From assembly GCA_046331705.1 (NCBI GenBank), contig JAXLQJ010000046.1, forward strand, positions 1 through 59,037: a stretch of 59,037 nucleotides of DNA, read 5' to 3'. The DNA comes from JADJOY01 sp046331705 [NCBI: bacterium] (GTDB taxonomy: Bacteria > JADJOY01). Both the position numbers and the translations under genes were made by a program. Each line of letters begins with the position of its first letter. Position 1 is the first letter of the stretch. This document shows, in pieces, positions 1 to 7,834 of this stretch. The notes under the pieces are model-generated. The model ran no database searches, was not told the origin of the DNA, and saw only the letters and a program-made list of their open reading frames with translations.

Positions 1-14
1 CCAGTCCCGCGCCC

Positions 15-1175
15 GTGCCCGCGGCCACGGCGGCGCCGGCCAAACGCACCCGAGCCAAGACGCCGCGCACGCGCAAGACCAGCGAAGCCCCGGCTCCCGT
101 CACGCCTGTCGTGGTGGAGCCGCGCGCCCCGCGGCGCATGGTGTTCATCGACGTCGAGAACACGAGCAGCGAGGCGGATCTGTTACGCGTCCTCGACGAG
201 CTCGACATCCGTAATCTGGGCGCCACCACCGAGCTGGTGGCGATCGGCAACTGGCGCGTCGTCGGCCAGGGGCTCGCGCGCTCGCTGGCCCAGCGCGGCG
301 CCCACCTCGTGCACAGCGCGCCAGCGGCACGGGTCTCCGATTGGAGCGATCTGTGGATCGCGGTGCACGCAGGCATCTGGCTGGGCCGTGCCGCGCCCGG
401 CGATTCGATCGAGATCGTCTCCCACGATCGCGCGTTCGACGCCGTGGGCGACGCCGCCACGCGTCTCGGCGTCGCGTTTCGTCGGGTCACGTACCGAGCG
501 CAGCACGTCGCCTCCGAGGCGCACGAACCGGCGGCTGGAGCTGCCGGCACGGCGGCGGATCGGCGGCGGCGGCGCGGCGGCCGCAATCGCCGTCCCGGTA
601 GCGCAGCTCCAGCGGCCGCGCGCTCGAGCGCAGTCGTTTCCAGCCCGGCTCCGGCTCGGGCGCTTCCATCTCCCGCACCCACCCGAGCGCTGGCGGCGCC
701 CGCTCCCGAGGTCGCCGTCGAAGCCCCCGAGAACGGCGAGCCCCACTCGGCGACCCAGGAGCAGATTCGCGCGCTGATCGCGAAGCTCACGACCGACCCG
801 ATGGCCGGCGTGAGCCTCGATCGATTGACGATGGCGCTCAAGGCCGCGGGGTTCCAGCGCCCCCCGGGCTCGCCGCGCCTCGTCACGCGGCTGCGGCGGA
901 TGAGCGAGCTCGAGGTGCTGCCGATCGGCCGGGTGCGCCTCGCGCGTGCGCCCGTCGGCGCCTCGGAACCCCCAGCGGAAGCGAGCATCACGACCAGCGC
1001 GACGCCACCGAGCGACGGCGTGATCGACGTGACCGACGCCCCCGCCACCGAAGCGTCTGCGACCGATGCGAGCGCCGCCGATGCCGCTGCCCGCCGCCGC
1101 CCGCGGCGCCGGGGCGGCCGCCGGCGTCGCGGCCGAGCGACGCCGGCTTCGTCGGACACGCCGTCTCCGGAGTGA
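15..1175 (+). CDS. NYN/PIN-like domain protein with a basic linker
   Basis: Residues about 42-165 read as a NYN (PIN-like) fold. There is an N-terminal beta strand with an acidic motif (FIDVENT, D46/E48), a central acidic WSDLW segment, and the late motif IVSHDRAFDAVGDAA. These are the places where NYN ribonucleases carry metal-binding acids. A very basic RRRRRGGRNRR segment and a Pro/Ala linker follow, then a helical module (about residues 250-315) that resembles a winged-helix RNA-binding domain (OST-HTH/LOTUS-like), and a second RGGRRRRGR tail. Inference: an RNA-binding protein or ribonuclease. The listed start is a GTG, but the frame is open to the window edge, so the true N-terminus may lie outside. 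Nuclease activity is not shown. Confidence 0.7.
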   Translation: MPAATAAPAKRTRAKTPRTRKTSEAPAPVTPVVVEPRAPRRMVFIDVENTSSEADLLRVLDELDIRNLGATTELVAIGNWRVVGQGLARSLAQRGAHLVHSAPAARVSDWSDLWIAVHAGIWLGRAAPGDSIEIVSHDRAFDAVGDAATRLGVAFRRVTYRAQHVASEAHEPAAGAAGTAADRRRRRGGRNRRPGSAAPAAARSSAVVSSPAPARALPSPAPTRALAAPAPEVAVEAPENGEPHSATQEQIRALIAKLTTDPMAGVSLDRLTMALKAAGFQRPPGSPRLVTRLRRMSELEVLPIGRVRLARAPVGASEPPAEASITTSATPPSDGVIDVTDAPATEASATDASAADAAARRRPRRRGGRRRRGRATPASSDTPSPE

Positions 1176-1235
1176 GCTCGCCGCGGCGGCGCGGAGCGGT
1201 CCTGGCCGAGTGCGCGCCGCGCCTCGCGCCGCGCG

Positions 1236-2210
1236 TCAGCGGTCGATCGTGGCCATGTCGGAGTAACGATTGCCCGCCGCCGCGCCCGCGGCGTCGAGAC
1301 GGGCGAGCTCCCCGGGCGTGAGCTCGAGCGCGGCTGCCGCCGCGTTTTGCTCGAGGTAGCGGCGGCGCTTGGTGCCGGGGATCGGCACGACGTCGCCGCC
1401 GCGAGCGAGCACCCACGCCAGCGCGAGCTGCGCCGGGGTCGCACGCTTGGCCGAAGCCACGGCCTTGACCACGTCGACGATGGCGAGATTGTGCGCGAGG
1501 TTCGCGCCCTCGAAGCGTGGGAATCGCACGCGGCGCGAGTCGGATTCCGCGAGCTGGTTCGCGTCGGTGATGGTTCCCGTGAGCAGCCCGCGCCCGAGCG
1601 GCGAGTAGGCGACGAAGCCGATGCCCAGCTCGCGGCAGGTCGGCAGGATCTCGGCCTCCACGTGCCGCTCGAAGAGCGAGTACTCGGTCTGGAGGGCGCT
1701 GATCGGATGGACCGCGTGGGCGCGACGGATCGTGGCCGGCGACGCCTCGGAGAGCCCGAGGAAGCGCACCTTGCCCGCCTTCACCAGCTCGGCCATCGCG
1801 CCGACCGTCTCCTCGATGGGCACACGCTGGTCCACGCGGTGCTGGTAGTAGAGATCGATGTGATTCACGCCAAGCCGTGCCAGCGAGGCGTCGCACGCCG
1901 CACGCACGTACTCGGGGCGACCGTTGATGCCGATCCAGCTCCCGTCGGCGCGCCGCTCGTTGCCGAACTTGGTGGCGAGGACCACCCGCTCTCGTCGGTC
2001 CGCGATCGCGCGCCCCACCAGCTCCTCGTTGAGGAACGGGCCGTACATGTCGGCGGTGTCGAGGAAGTCGACACCCAGCTCGATCGCACGGTGGATGGTG
2101 GCGATCGACTCCGCATCGTCGCGCGAGCCGTAGAACTCGCTCATGCCCATGCAGCCGAGCCCGATCGCCGAGACCGCGAGACCCTGCGTGCCGAGCTTCC
2201 GTCGTTCCAT
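1236..2210 (-). CDS. Aldo/keto reductase
   Basis: This 324-residue protein has the length and motifs of NADPH-dependent aldo/keto reductases, which reduce aldehydes and ketones in the cytoplasm. The tetrad is visible: D51 and Y56 in DTADMYG, K81 in ATKFG and H124 in YYQHR. The C-terminal nucleotide-binding part ([14 protein letters not shown], near residues 275-290) matches the PxxGxxx...E.N pattern of the family. The N-terminus [23 protein letters not shown] is typical, so the ATG start is secure. It resembles the YakC/IolS-like branch. The substrate cannot be read from sequence. It is transcribed alone, away from the neighbouring NYN gene. Confidence 0.9.
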   Translation of the reverse strand: MERRKLGTQGLAVSAIGLGCMGMSEFYGSRDDAESIATIHRAIELGVDFLDTADMYGPFLNEELVGRAIADRRERVVLATKFGNERRADGSWIGINGRPEYVRAACDASLARLGVNHIDLYYQHRVDQRVPIEETVGAMAELVKAGKVRFLGLSEASPATIRRAHAVHPISALQTEYSLFERHVEAEILPTCRELGIGFVAYSPLGRGLLTGTITDANQLAESDSRRVRFPRFEGANLAHNLAIVDVVKAVASAKRATPAQLALAWVLARGGDVVPIPGTKRRRYLEQNAAAAALELTPGELARLDAAGAAAGNRYSDMATIDR

Positions 2211-2265
2211 GGCGCGTCCTCTCCTCGAGACCGACCGCGCCGCGCGCGGCCCCCCATTCGCGAAG

Positions 2266-2562
2266 CTAACGGTTCCGCGCCGCGCGTGCGAAGCGTCCGA
2301 TCAGCTCCGCCGACACCAGCAGCGCAACACCCACCACGGCGCCGCTCGTGCCCAGGATCAGTCCCGCCCGGCGCTCGCGTGCCTTGGCCGCCACCACCGC
2401 CTCGCTCGGCGCAGCGCTGCGCGTGAGCACCTGCACGCGCGCCGGATTGCCCGCTCCCCACTCGTAGTGGGCGATCATCCACAGGCTCGATGCGAGCGTG
2501 AGCACGCCGAAGATCCTCAGGCCCGTCTTGTAGAGCGTTTCCACTCGGTCGAGGTTCGTCAT
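2266..2562 (-). CDS. Small two-helix membrane protein, hypothetical
   Basis: This is a 98-residue protein starting at an ATG ([14 protein letters not shown]). Two hydrophobic segments are clear, about residues 14-33 ([17 protein letters not shown]) and 67-90 ([20 protein letters not shown]). They are separated by a polar loop containing KARERR, and a basic C-terminus follows. I do not recognise the family. It lies 55 bases upstream of the aldo/keto reductase on the same strand and may be co-transcribed with it. A longer in-frame extension upstream exists, but it reads as low-complexity Arg/Ser sequence and is probably not coding. Confidence 0.5.
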   Translation of the reverse strand: MTNLDRVETLYKTGLRIFGVLTLASSLWMIAHYEWGAGNPARVQVLTRSAAPSEAVVAAKARERRAGLILGTSGAVVGVALLVSAELIGRFARAARNR

Positions 2563-2695
2563 CGTCGTTCGGTGCGTGAGATCGAGGAGGGCGCGCGTGC
2601 GCAGCGGCGACAACGTCGCGCCGTGGGAGCCTAGCAGCGCGGCTGCACGCCGTCCCGCGGTCGATCGCCGTGACCGGAGACGATGACGCGCGCTC

Positions 2696-3204
2696 GTGAA
2701 GCGGGACGAACGCTGGAAGTCCGCGATCGCATGCGAGCCCGCTCGCCGAGGCGTCCACGCGACCCACCCACACCCCTTTCGCGATCCGACCCCCGTGCCC
2801 GCGGGTGCGGTGGTCCAGCTGGAAGTCGATCGAGTCGAGTGGATCGTGGGCGAGAACGTGCTCGTGTACTTGGTCGTCGAGAACCAGGGCGCCTCGTCGT
2901 TCGGCATCGATGCAGGCGGTGACGATCGTGGCCTGCGCGAGTCGCGGTATCGCGCTCGATGCCGCAAGTCACGAGGTCCCCGATCCAGATCCGAGCTGGG
3001 ACTCCAACTTCGGCGGGCTCGGAGCCGGTGGATCCGTCGCGCCCGGCGGACCTTGGGAGCACTCGCTCCAAGTCCTGCGCCATCGCGCGCTTCGCCAGGA
3101 CGGGATCCCGTGCACTGGCCATTCCGGAAGCGCGCGGTCGGTTCTCGAGCATGTTCGGCGAGTGTTGCGCGAATGTCTTGTTACCACTTAGGAGCGTGGA
3201 ATGA
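2696..3204 (+). pseudogene. Frameshifted remnant of a secreted-type beta-domain protein
   Basis: Three reading frames must be joined to give one protein-like sequence. The first frame carries VVQLEVDRVEWIVGENVLVYL and VVENQGASSFGIDAGGDDRG, ending near 2932. The second carries DAASHEVPDPDPSWDSNFGG and LGAGGSVAPGGPWEHSLQVLR, ending near 3080. The third continues with AIARFARTGSRALAIPEA. The joined order matches a beta-rich domain that I know from other bacteria, with the pattern 'GGDYRG...VPDPDP..FGGLGGG...L.PG..Y...L.LLRY.RF..PG.Y'. No start or stop gives an intact gene. It is therefore most likely a decayed gene with two frameshifts, or, less likely, sequencing indels. The function of the intact family is unknown to me. 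Confidence 0.5.
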
Positions 3205-3209
3205 AAAAG

Positions 3210-3238
3210 TTGCGCCGTTTGCTGCCGTGCGCTAGAAG
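3210..3238 (+). promoter_or_regulatory. Possible sigma70-type promoter before the DUF2278 gene
   Basis: TTGCGC (3210-3215) and TAGAAG (3233-3238) are separated by 17 bases. The predicted start of transcription, near 3245, falls inside the inverted repeat that follows. Motif resemblance only. Confidence 0.25.
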
Positions 3239-3239
3239 C

Positions 3240-3291
3240 ACCTCCGTCGACGCCTGCCCAGAGGGACAGGCGAAAGCCGGTTGACGGAGGT
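3240..3291 (+). promoter_or_regulatory. Inverted repeat covering the ribosome binding site of the DUF2278 gene
   Basis: The arms ACCTCCGTC (3240-3248) and GACGGAGGT (3283-3291) are perfectly complementary over 9 bases. They enclose a second stem, GCCTGCCC (3252-3259) with GGACAGGC (3264-3271), which has one mismatch. The right outer arm contains the GGAGG Shine-Dalgarno sequence of the ATG at 3295. If transcribed whole, the hairpin would hide the ribosome binding site; as DNA it could be an operator. I do not recognise it as a known riboswitch class. Confidence 0.4.
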
Positions 3292-3294
3292 CAC

Positions 3295-4353
3295 ATGGCG
3301 CTTCACTACGGTGTCCTGCGAGGTCGTGTGGATCGCTTCAAGCGAGAGGACGACCTGAGCTCCCCGCACCTTCAGATCCGAGTGGTGGACGATCAGGGGT
3401 CGGCGTGGCGCATCGCGTTCAACGTGCTATCCGGCGACCAATCCCAGCTCATCCTTCACCGCGGCGATCCCTTGCAGGGTCATCCGATCCTGGGCGGATT
3501 GGGTGGCGTTGCGTCGGGCTTCACGGCGTTGCCGCCAAGCGCTCGCTCGGAAGCGACGGCGCTCGACTTTCTGCGCGCGCCGCTCTTCGATTGGCCGACC
3601 GGCGTCTCGATTCCGTCGACGGGACCGGGTGCTGACGACGATCTGCAGGACGCGCTGGTGGCTGCACTGACGGCGCTTCGCACCCAGAATGGGGAGATCT
3701 TCGTATTTGGAGCTCGTTTCCCCGAGCCCGGCCAGCCGTCGAATCCGCGCCCGATCGATCATGAGTTTGGGACGAGCCAAGGAATTCACGATGTCCACAT
3801 GAATCAAGGAAGCCCGAGTCCTGGGCCGTTCGCGAAGGACAACGGCGTGTTTCAAGACGGCGGGCTGATCCTGCAGTACCCCAATCGGGCGCTGGGGCTA
3901 TTCGTGCGGTTTCAGACCCAATGGCTTCCGACCGACAACACGACCGGACACCGACTCCCGACGGCGCAGCCGATCCCCGCCGGTGGAGCGGTGACGCCGC
4001 CCGGGCCACTGCCGCTGGTCGCGGACCCCCTGGTCTACATCGAGCGCGCTCTGGTGAACCCCGTTGGTGCGGACCCGGGCCTCGAAGTGGTCGTTCTCGG
4101 GAACACGACGACGAAGCCCATCGACGTGTCGGGGTGGAGCCTCGTCGATCGCAACGGCAACGCGGAACGGCTGGGCACGCTCGTCCTCGCGGGCGGTGAG
4201 TCGCGTGCGATCGTTCTCTCTGGAAAGGCCGCGCAGCTCTCGAACAAGGGCGGAACGATCGGGCTGCGAAACACCGCTGGCGAGCAGGTTCACGCGGTGA
4301 GCTACTCCGAGACCGATGCGCGCGAGGATCGATTCATCCGGTTCATCACCTGA
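3295..4353 (+). CDS. DUF2278 family protein with C-terminal lamin-tail domain
   Basis: Residues 1 to about 235 match the DUF2278/YukJ family. The signs are the opening MALHYGVLRGRVDRFKRE, then the pattern SPHLQIRVVD, and later GIHDVHMNQGSP and DNGVFQDGGLILQYP. A Pro-rich linker follows. Residues about 262-352 then form a lamin-tail-like Ig fold (VYIERALVNPVGADPGLEVVVL, NTTTKPIDVSGWSLVDRNG). Together they give the known DUF2278-LTD arrangement of bacterial cytoplasmic proteins of unknown role. No signal peptide is visible. The ATG has an ideal GGAGG spaced 5 bases upstream, but that sequence sits inside an inverted repeat (3240-3291). Biochemical function is not known. Confidence 0.85.
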   Translation: MALHYGVLRGRVDRFKREDDLSSPHLQIRVVDDQGSAWRIAFNVLSGDQSQLILHRGDPLQGHPILGGLGGVASGFTALPPSARSEATALDFLRAPLFDWPTGVSIPSTGPGADDDLQDALVAALTALRTQNGEIFVFGARFPEPGQPSNPRPIDHEFGTSQGIHDVHMNQGSPSPGPFAKDNGVFQDGGLILQYPNRALGLFVRFQTQWLPTDNTTGHRLPTAQPIPAGGAVTPPGPLPLVADPLVYIERALVNPVGADPGLEVVVLGNTTTKPIDVSGWSLVDRNGNAERLGTLVLAGGESRAIVLSGKAAQLSNKGGTIGLRNTAGEQVHAVSYSETDAREDRFIRFIT

Positions 4354-4591
4354 CGGATTCGCGCCGTGTTTCTCGCGAGTGGTGCTGAGCGGGTTGTTGC
4401 TTCGACCTGGCTCTCGAGCTCACGGGTGCGCCGGCGCCGCGCGACTACCTGCGCACGCATTCGCCGGCGCTCTGCAAGAGGTCGCCAAGCTCGAGATCCG
4501 TCTTGCCCCTCCGTCGGGACCTCCCGGCGAGGGCGCCTTCCTACCAAGATCCTACCGAGCTGGACATATCCCCTGAAACAATGGAGGAATC
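4354..4591. other. Intergenic stretch without a supported gene
   Basis: The bases between the DUF2278 stop and the 3' end of tRNA-Leu show no reading frame with protein-like composition on either strand. I see no clear terminator hairpin with a T-tract for either flanking transcript. Confidence 0.4.
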
Positions 4592-4678
4592 TGGTGCCGG
4601 AGGAGGGAGTCGAACCCTCACAAGGACGAGCCTCGGGGGATTTTGAGTCCCCTGCGTCTGCCATTCCGCCACTCCGGC
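4592..4678 (-). tRNA. tRNA-Leu, anticodon CAA
   Basis: Read on the minus strand, the gene begins GCCGGAGTGGCGGAATGG and ends in CTCCGGC followed by A and an encoded CCA. The 7-bp acceptor stem is perfect. The anticodon stem GGGGA/TCCCC encloses the loop CTCAAAA, with anticodon CAA at 4643-4645, which reads the UUG codon. A long variable arm of the class II type and the T-arm GAGGGTTCGACTCCCTC confirm leucine. It lies 31 bases downstream of alkB on the same strand. Confidence 0.96.
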
Positions 4679-4709
4679 GTGGTGCGGCGAGCTGCGGGCG
4701 GATCTTCTA

Positions 4710-5849
4710 TCACATCGACGGCGTGGACTGGACACCCTCGGGCGCGGTCTCGGCGAAGGGGCCGAGCTTGCGCATCTGGAGGTGGCGCGTCATCAGCTCC
4801 TGATAGTGCTTGGGCCGGAACACGGCGAGCACGACCATGCCGAAGTAGCCGGAGGGCAGCTTGGGGCTCTCCGAGAAGTAGCGAAGCTGCTGGTAGGGGC
4901 GGGTCGAGTTCGCGTGGTGATCGGCGTGTCGCGAGAGGCCGACGAGGGTGTAGAGCGTGAACCAGGAGCTGGTATCCCACGAGTCCATGGGTTGCACGCG
5001 CCGCCCGTCGCGGGTGAGGCCCCAATGCTCGAAGAAGTTGACGCATTCGAGCAGCGTGATGGCGATCCACGCTTGTCCCACGTAGGCGACGAAGGCGCCG
5101 GGTCCCCAGGCGGCGAGGACGAGCGCCGCCACCGCCCACTCGGCGACCAGTCCGTGCAGCACGCGGTTGCCGAGCTGGCGGCGATCGAGGAGCGGCAGCG
5201 TGGCGTCGCCGAGGCGCGTGCATTCGAGCTTCCACGCGCTCTTGAGCTGCTCGGGGAGGTTGCGGCGCAGGTGCTGCACGCGGGTCTCGCCGAAGCGCGC
5301 GGTGGCGGGATCGGCCGGCGTGCCCACGCGGACGTGGTGGCCGCGGATGTGCTCGGTGAAGAAGTGCTCGTAGAGGACCGCGCCGAGCAGGAACCGCCCC
5401 ATCGTCTGCAGGTGCTTCTCCTTGCGATGGATCAGCTCGTGGGCGACGACGATGCCCGAGTAGCCCGAGGTGATGCCTTGCAGCAGGAGCCCGATGAGCG
5501 TGTCCATGCGCCAGAAGCCGTGGAGCGACACCATGCGTACGTAGAGCGCCACGTTCACGAGCTGTAGCCCGGTGAGCGCGAAGAGCACGCCCGTGAACGG
5601 CCAGTCGGGCATCAGCTCGGCCGGCTGACGGCGCTCCTTGTTCGAGCGCACGTCGGCGATCACCGACGCCACCACCACGCCGAACCAAGGGATCGACGCC
5701 CACCAGGCGTGCGGCGCCGTCTGCGTGAACGCGAGGCAGGCGAGCGGCAGCACGAAGCAGAGCAGGTGAAGCGCCCACACGCGCGCGGTCTCGAGACCGA
5801 GTGGCAGCGGATTCGAGAGCGAAGCGGGGTCGGCCGTGGTGCTCGTCAT
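4710..5849 (-). CDS. alkB: AlkB-type integral membrane alkane 1-monooxygenase
   Basis: This 379-residue membrane protein carries the full set of histidine boxes of the diiron fatty-acid-desaturase/alkane-hydroxylase superfamily. These are HELIH (H137-H141), EHIRGHH (H167, H171, H172) and LSRHADHH (H308, H311, H312). The NFFEHWGL signature (271-278) is specific to AlkB-like enzymes. Several hydrophobic helices (about 25-42, 52-66, 85-107, 117-135, 237-268) surround them. The enzyme inserts oxygen at the terminal carbon of alkanes, using electrons from rubredoxin, but no rubredoxin or rubredoxin reductase gene is present in this window. It is the last gene of a probable three-gene operon, 43 bases after the reductase. 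The chain-length range cannot be read. Confidence 0.92.
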   Translation of the reverse strand: MTSTTADPASLSNPLPLGLETARVWALHLLCFVLPLACLAFTQTAPHAWWASIPWFGVVVASVIADVRSNKERRQPAELMPDWPFTGVLFALTGLQLVNVALYVRMVSLHGFWRMDTLIGLLLQGITSGYSGIVVAHELIHRKEKHLQTMGRFLLGAVLYEHFFTEHIRGHHVRVGTPADPATARFGETRVQHLRRNLPEQLKSAWKLECTRLGDATLPLLDRRQLGNRVLHGLVAEWAVAALVLAAWGPGAFVAYVGQAWIAITLLECVNFFEHWGLTRDGRRVQPMDSWDTSSWFTLYTLVGLSRHADHHANSTRPYQQLRYFSESPKLPSGYFGMVVLAVFRPKHYQELMTRHLQMRKLGPFAETAPEGVQSTPSM

Positions 5850-5892
5850 GGTCGGATGTCCGTGCGGGCTCGGCGCCGGGTGCCGTGCCGAG

Positions 5893-6798
5893 TCAAGAGA
5901 CTGGATCGAGGTGCTTCACGCCATCCTGAAACGATAACAGGGGACGGCCGAGCAGCGCAGCAAGCCGCGTCGTGTCCATGGAGACGTCCGCAGGGCGTGG
6001 CGCCGGGAGGGTCGAGTCCGCGAGCCGCGCGGTCCTGAGGCAGCCGGCGGAGCGGGAGAGGCTGCGCGCGAGGGTCTCGCCCATCGCGAGCCGGCTGAGC
6101 CGCTCGCTTCCGCCGAGATTCACGAGCAGCCGCGCATCCGGCGCGACGTCGCGCGTCACGAGCTCCTCGAGGGTGGCGATCACGTCGAGGACGTGTACCG
6201 GCGTGCGGTACTCGTCGGCGAAGAGCGTCAGCGGCTCGCCACGCTCGATGCTCGCGCGCATCCAGCCGGTGGCGCCGCTCTTGTGCGGGCTGGGTGGCCC
6301 GTAGAGTAGCGCGCAGCGCAGGATCGCCGACGGTCCGCGCCGGGCCGCCACGATTCGCTCGCCGGCGAGCTTGGTGCGGCCGTAGTGCATGAGGGGGCCG
6401 GTGGGATCGGTCTCGGCGGAGAATGCGCGGGTGCCGGGGTAGACGAGGTCGGTCGAGAAGTAGATGAACCGAGCGTCGGGGGCGTGGGAGTCGACGCTCT
6501 CGACGAGGTGTCGCGTGGCGATCTCGTTGGCGAGCGTCGCCGCCGCGGTGTCGCGCTCGCAGGCGTTCGCGTCCGTGAGCGCCGCGGCGTGAATCACCGT
6601 GCTCGGGCGCACTTCCGCGATGAGCTTGGTCGCGGCGCCGATCTCGCGCAGGTCGCAGGCGACCATGCGCACTCCCGCGATCTCGATGGGCTGCGTGTGG
6701 AACGTGCCGAGCACCGGGTGGCGAGCTCCGAGCGCGCGGGCGAGATGCCAGCCGGCGAACCCGGAGACACCGGTGACGAGGATCGGACGCGCTGTCAC
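5893..6798 (-). CDS. RmlD-like short-chain dehydrogenase/reductase
   Basis: The 301-residue protein starts at a GTG (VTARPILVTGVSGFAGWHLA) with a Rossmann motif GxxGFxG near residues 9-15. DLRE and HAAALTDANACE follow, then the active-site motif HYGRTKLAGE (YxxxK). This is the layout of dTDP-4-dehydrorhamnose reductase and related extended SDR enzymes. Other rhamnose-pathway genes are absent, so a sugar-nucleotide role is only a family guess. Position between a membrane protein (42-base gap) and alkB (43-base gap) suggests co-transcription with alkane oxidation, where an alternative oxidoreductase role is possible. An in-frame extension far upstream exists but has shadow-like composition. Confidence 0.8.
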   Translation of the reverse strand: MTARPILVTGVSGFAGWHLARALGARHPVLGTFHTQPIEIAGVRMVACDLREIGAATKLIAEVRPSTVIHAAALTDANACERDTAAATLANEIATRHLVESVDSHAPDARFIYFSTDLVYPGTRAFSAETDPTGPLMHYGRTKLAGERIVAARRGPSAILRCALLYGPPSPHKSGATGWMRASIERGEPLTLFADEYRTPVHVLDVIATLEELVTRDVAPDARLLVNLGGSERLSRLAMGETLARSLSRSAGCLRTARLADSTLPAPRPADVSMDTTRLAALLGRPLLSFQDGVKHLDPVS

Positions 6799-6839
6799 GG
6801 CACTTCGCGATGCGACGATGCGACGGTGCGGCGGTGAGC

Positions 6840-7646
6840 TCAGCCGCCCATGCGGCGCCGGAACGCGCGCGCCCGGCGGGTCGAGCCGCGCAACGCGGCA
6901 AACAGGTGTCCACGAAAGACCAGCATCGCGAACGTCGTCACCGAGGTGATGACGATCGCCAGCACCAGCTGGAGGCTGGGGTCGTCGATGCCGGCGGCCC
7001 GCGTGAGCGCCGACGAGACCAACAGCGGCAGCGCGAGCAGGCTCGAGAATCCGATTCCGACCCCGGCGGCACCCGCGCTCACCGCCCGGCCGAACGCGGC
7101 GAGGATCGGCGCCACCACCACCGCCACCGGCAGGAACCATTCGATCCAGTGTTGATGGACGAACCGCACCGACTCGGTCAGGTGCTCGACGGAGTTGGCG
7201 CCCTTCACCTGGTACACGATCTCCGGCAGCGGGTTCAGGAACACCGCGGCCAGCACGTAGAACGTGACGAGCACGAACGGCCCCATCGCCGTCGCCGAGC
7301 CGAGCTGCTCGAGAACGAGGCTCGGCAGCCAGAGCACGAACCCGACCCCGATCACTTCCCACAGGTAGTGGCCGAGGGCGTCGCGGATGTCGGCGAGCGC
7401 GACCCGGCGCTGGAACACACATTGCTCGACCAGCGCCAAGAGCGCGCCGGCAGCGGCCGCGTTGGCGAACCCGAGGATGAAGCCGCCAACGATGCCCAGG
7501 GGAGCGACGAGCGGCGTCATCAGCATCAGCAGGATCCCGTACGCGGGAACCGCCACGAAGCCGGCCCAGCCGCGCTTGAGCGATCGCGCGGTGTCGCGCA
7601 GCGCCTGGGCGTAGAGATGACGCAGATCGTTCAGGATCTCGAGCAT
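6840..7646 (-). CDS. Multi-pass membrane protein, hypothetical
   Basis: The 268-residue protein has about six hydrophobic segments (approximately 26-60, 62-75, 98-117, 122-140, 172-190, 195-215, 230-248). Its N-terminus (LRHLYAQALRDTARSLKRGW) looks amphipathic. No catalytic motif is visible. The loop YQVKGANSVEHLTESVRFVHQHW is the most distinctive stretch. It heads the operon with the RmlD-like reductase and alkB and is divergent from the rhomboid gene. I do not recognise the family. A membrane support or transport role would be speculation. Confidence 0.6.
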   Translation of the reverse strand: MLEILNDLRHLYAQALRDTARSLKRGWAGFVAVPAYGILLMLMTPLVAPLGIVGGFILGFANAAAAGALLALVEQCVFQRRVALADIRDALGHYLWEVIGVGFVLWLPSLVLEQLGSATAMGPFVLVTFYVLAAVFLNPLPEIVYQVKGANSVEHLTESVRFVHQHWIEWFLPVAVVVAPILAAFGRAVSAGAAGVGIGFSSLLALPLLVSSALTRAAGIDDPSLQLVLAIVITSVTTFAMLVFRGHLFAALRGSTRRARAFRRRMGG

Positions 7647-7743
7647 GGGCGCGTTTCGCGGTGCGGGTCGGAAGCGAGGGGGTAGCTGGCCAGGCGCGTC
7701 GAATCAAGCGGGATTCACGCGGTGGTCTCGAGGTTGGGCGTGG

Positions 7744-7772
7744 TTGCGCCCGATTCGGGTGGCAAGTACGTT
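7744..7772 (+). promoter_or_regulatory. Possible promoter of the rhomboid gene
   Basis: TTGCGC (7744-7749), a 17-base spacer and TACGTT (7767-7772) resemble a sigma70 promoter. Transcription would begin near 7779, upstream of the GTG at 7835 but downstream of the alternative start at 7661. This is one reason to prefer the shorter protein. Motif resemblance only. Confidence 0.28.
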
Positions 7773-7834
7773 CGCGCGATCGACGCCGCGAGCAGCGTCG
7801 TCGAAGGATCGCTCGCATCCAACCCGCGCGGCTC

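Noticed and set aside
3240-3291. Known riboswitch (cyclic-di-GMP type) before the DUF2278 gene
   Set aside because: GGGACAGGCGAAAGCC recalls the GEMM core, but the conserved order of junction bases and second stem is not present.
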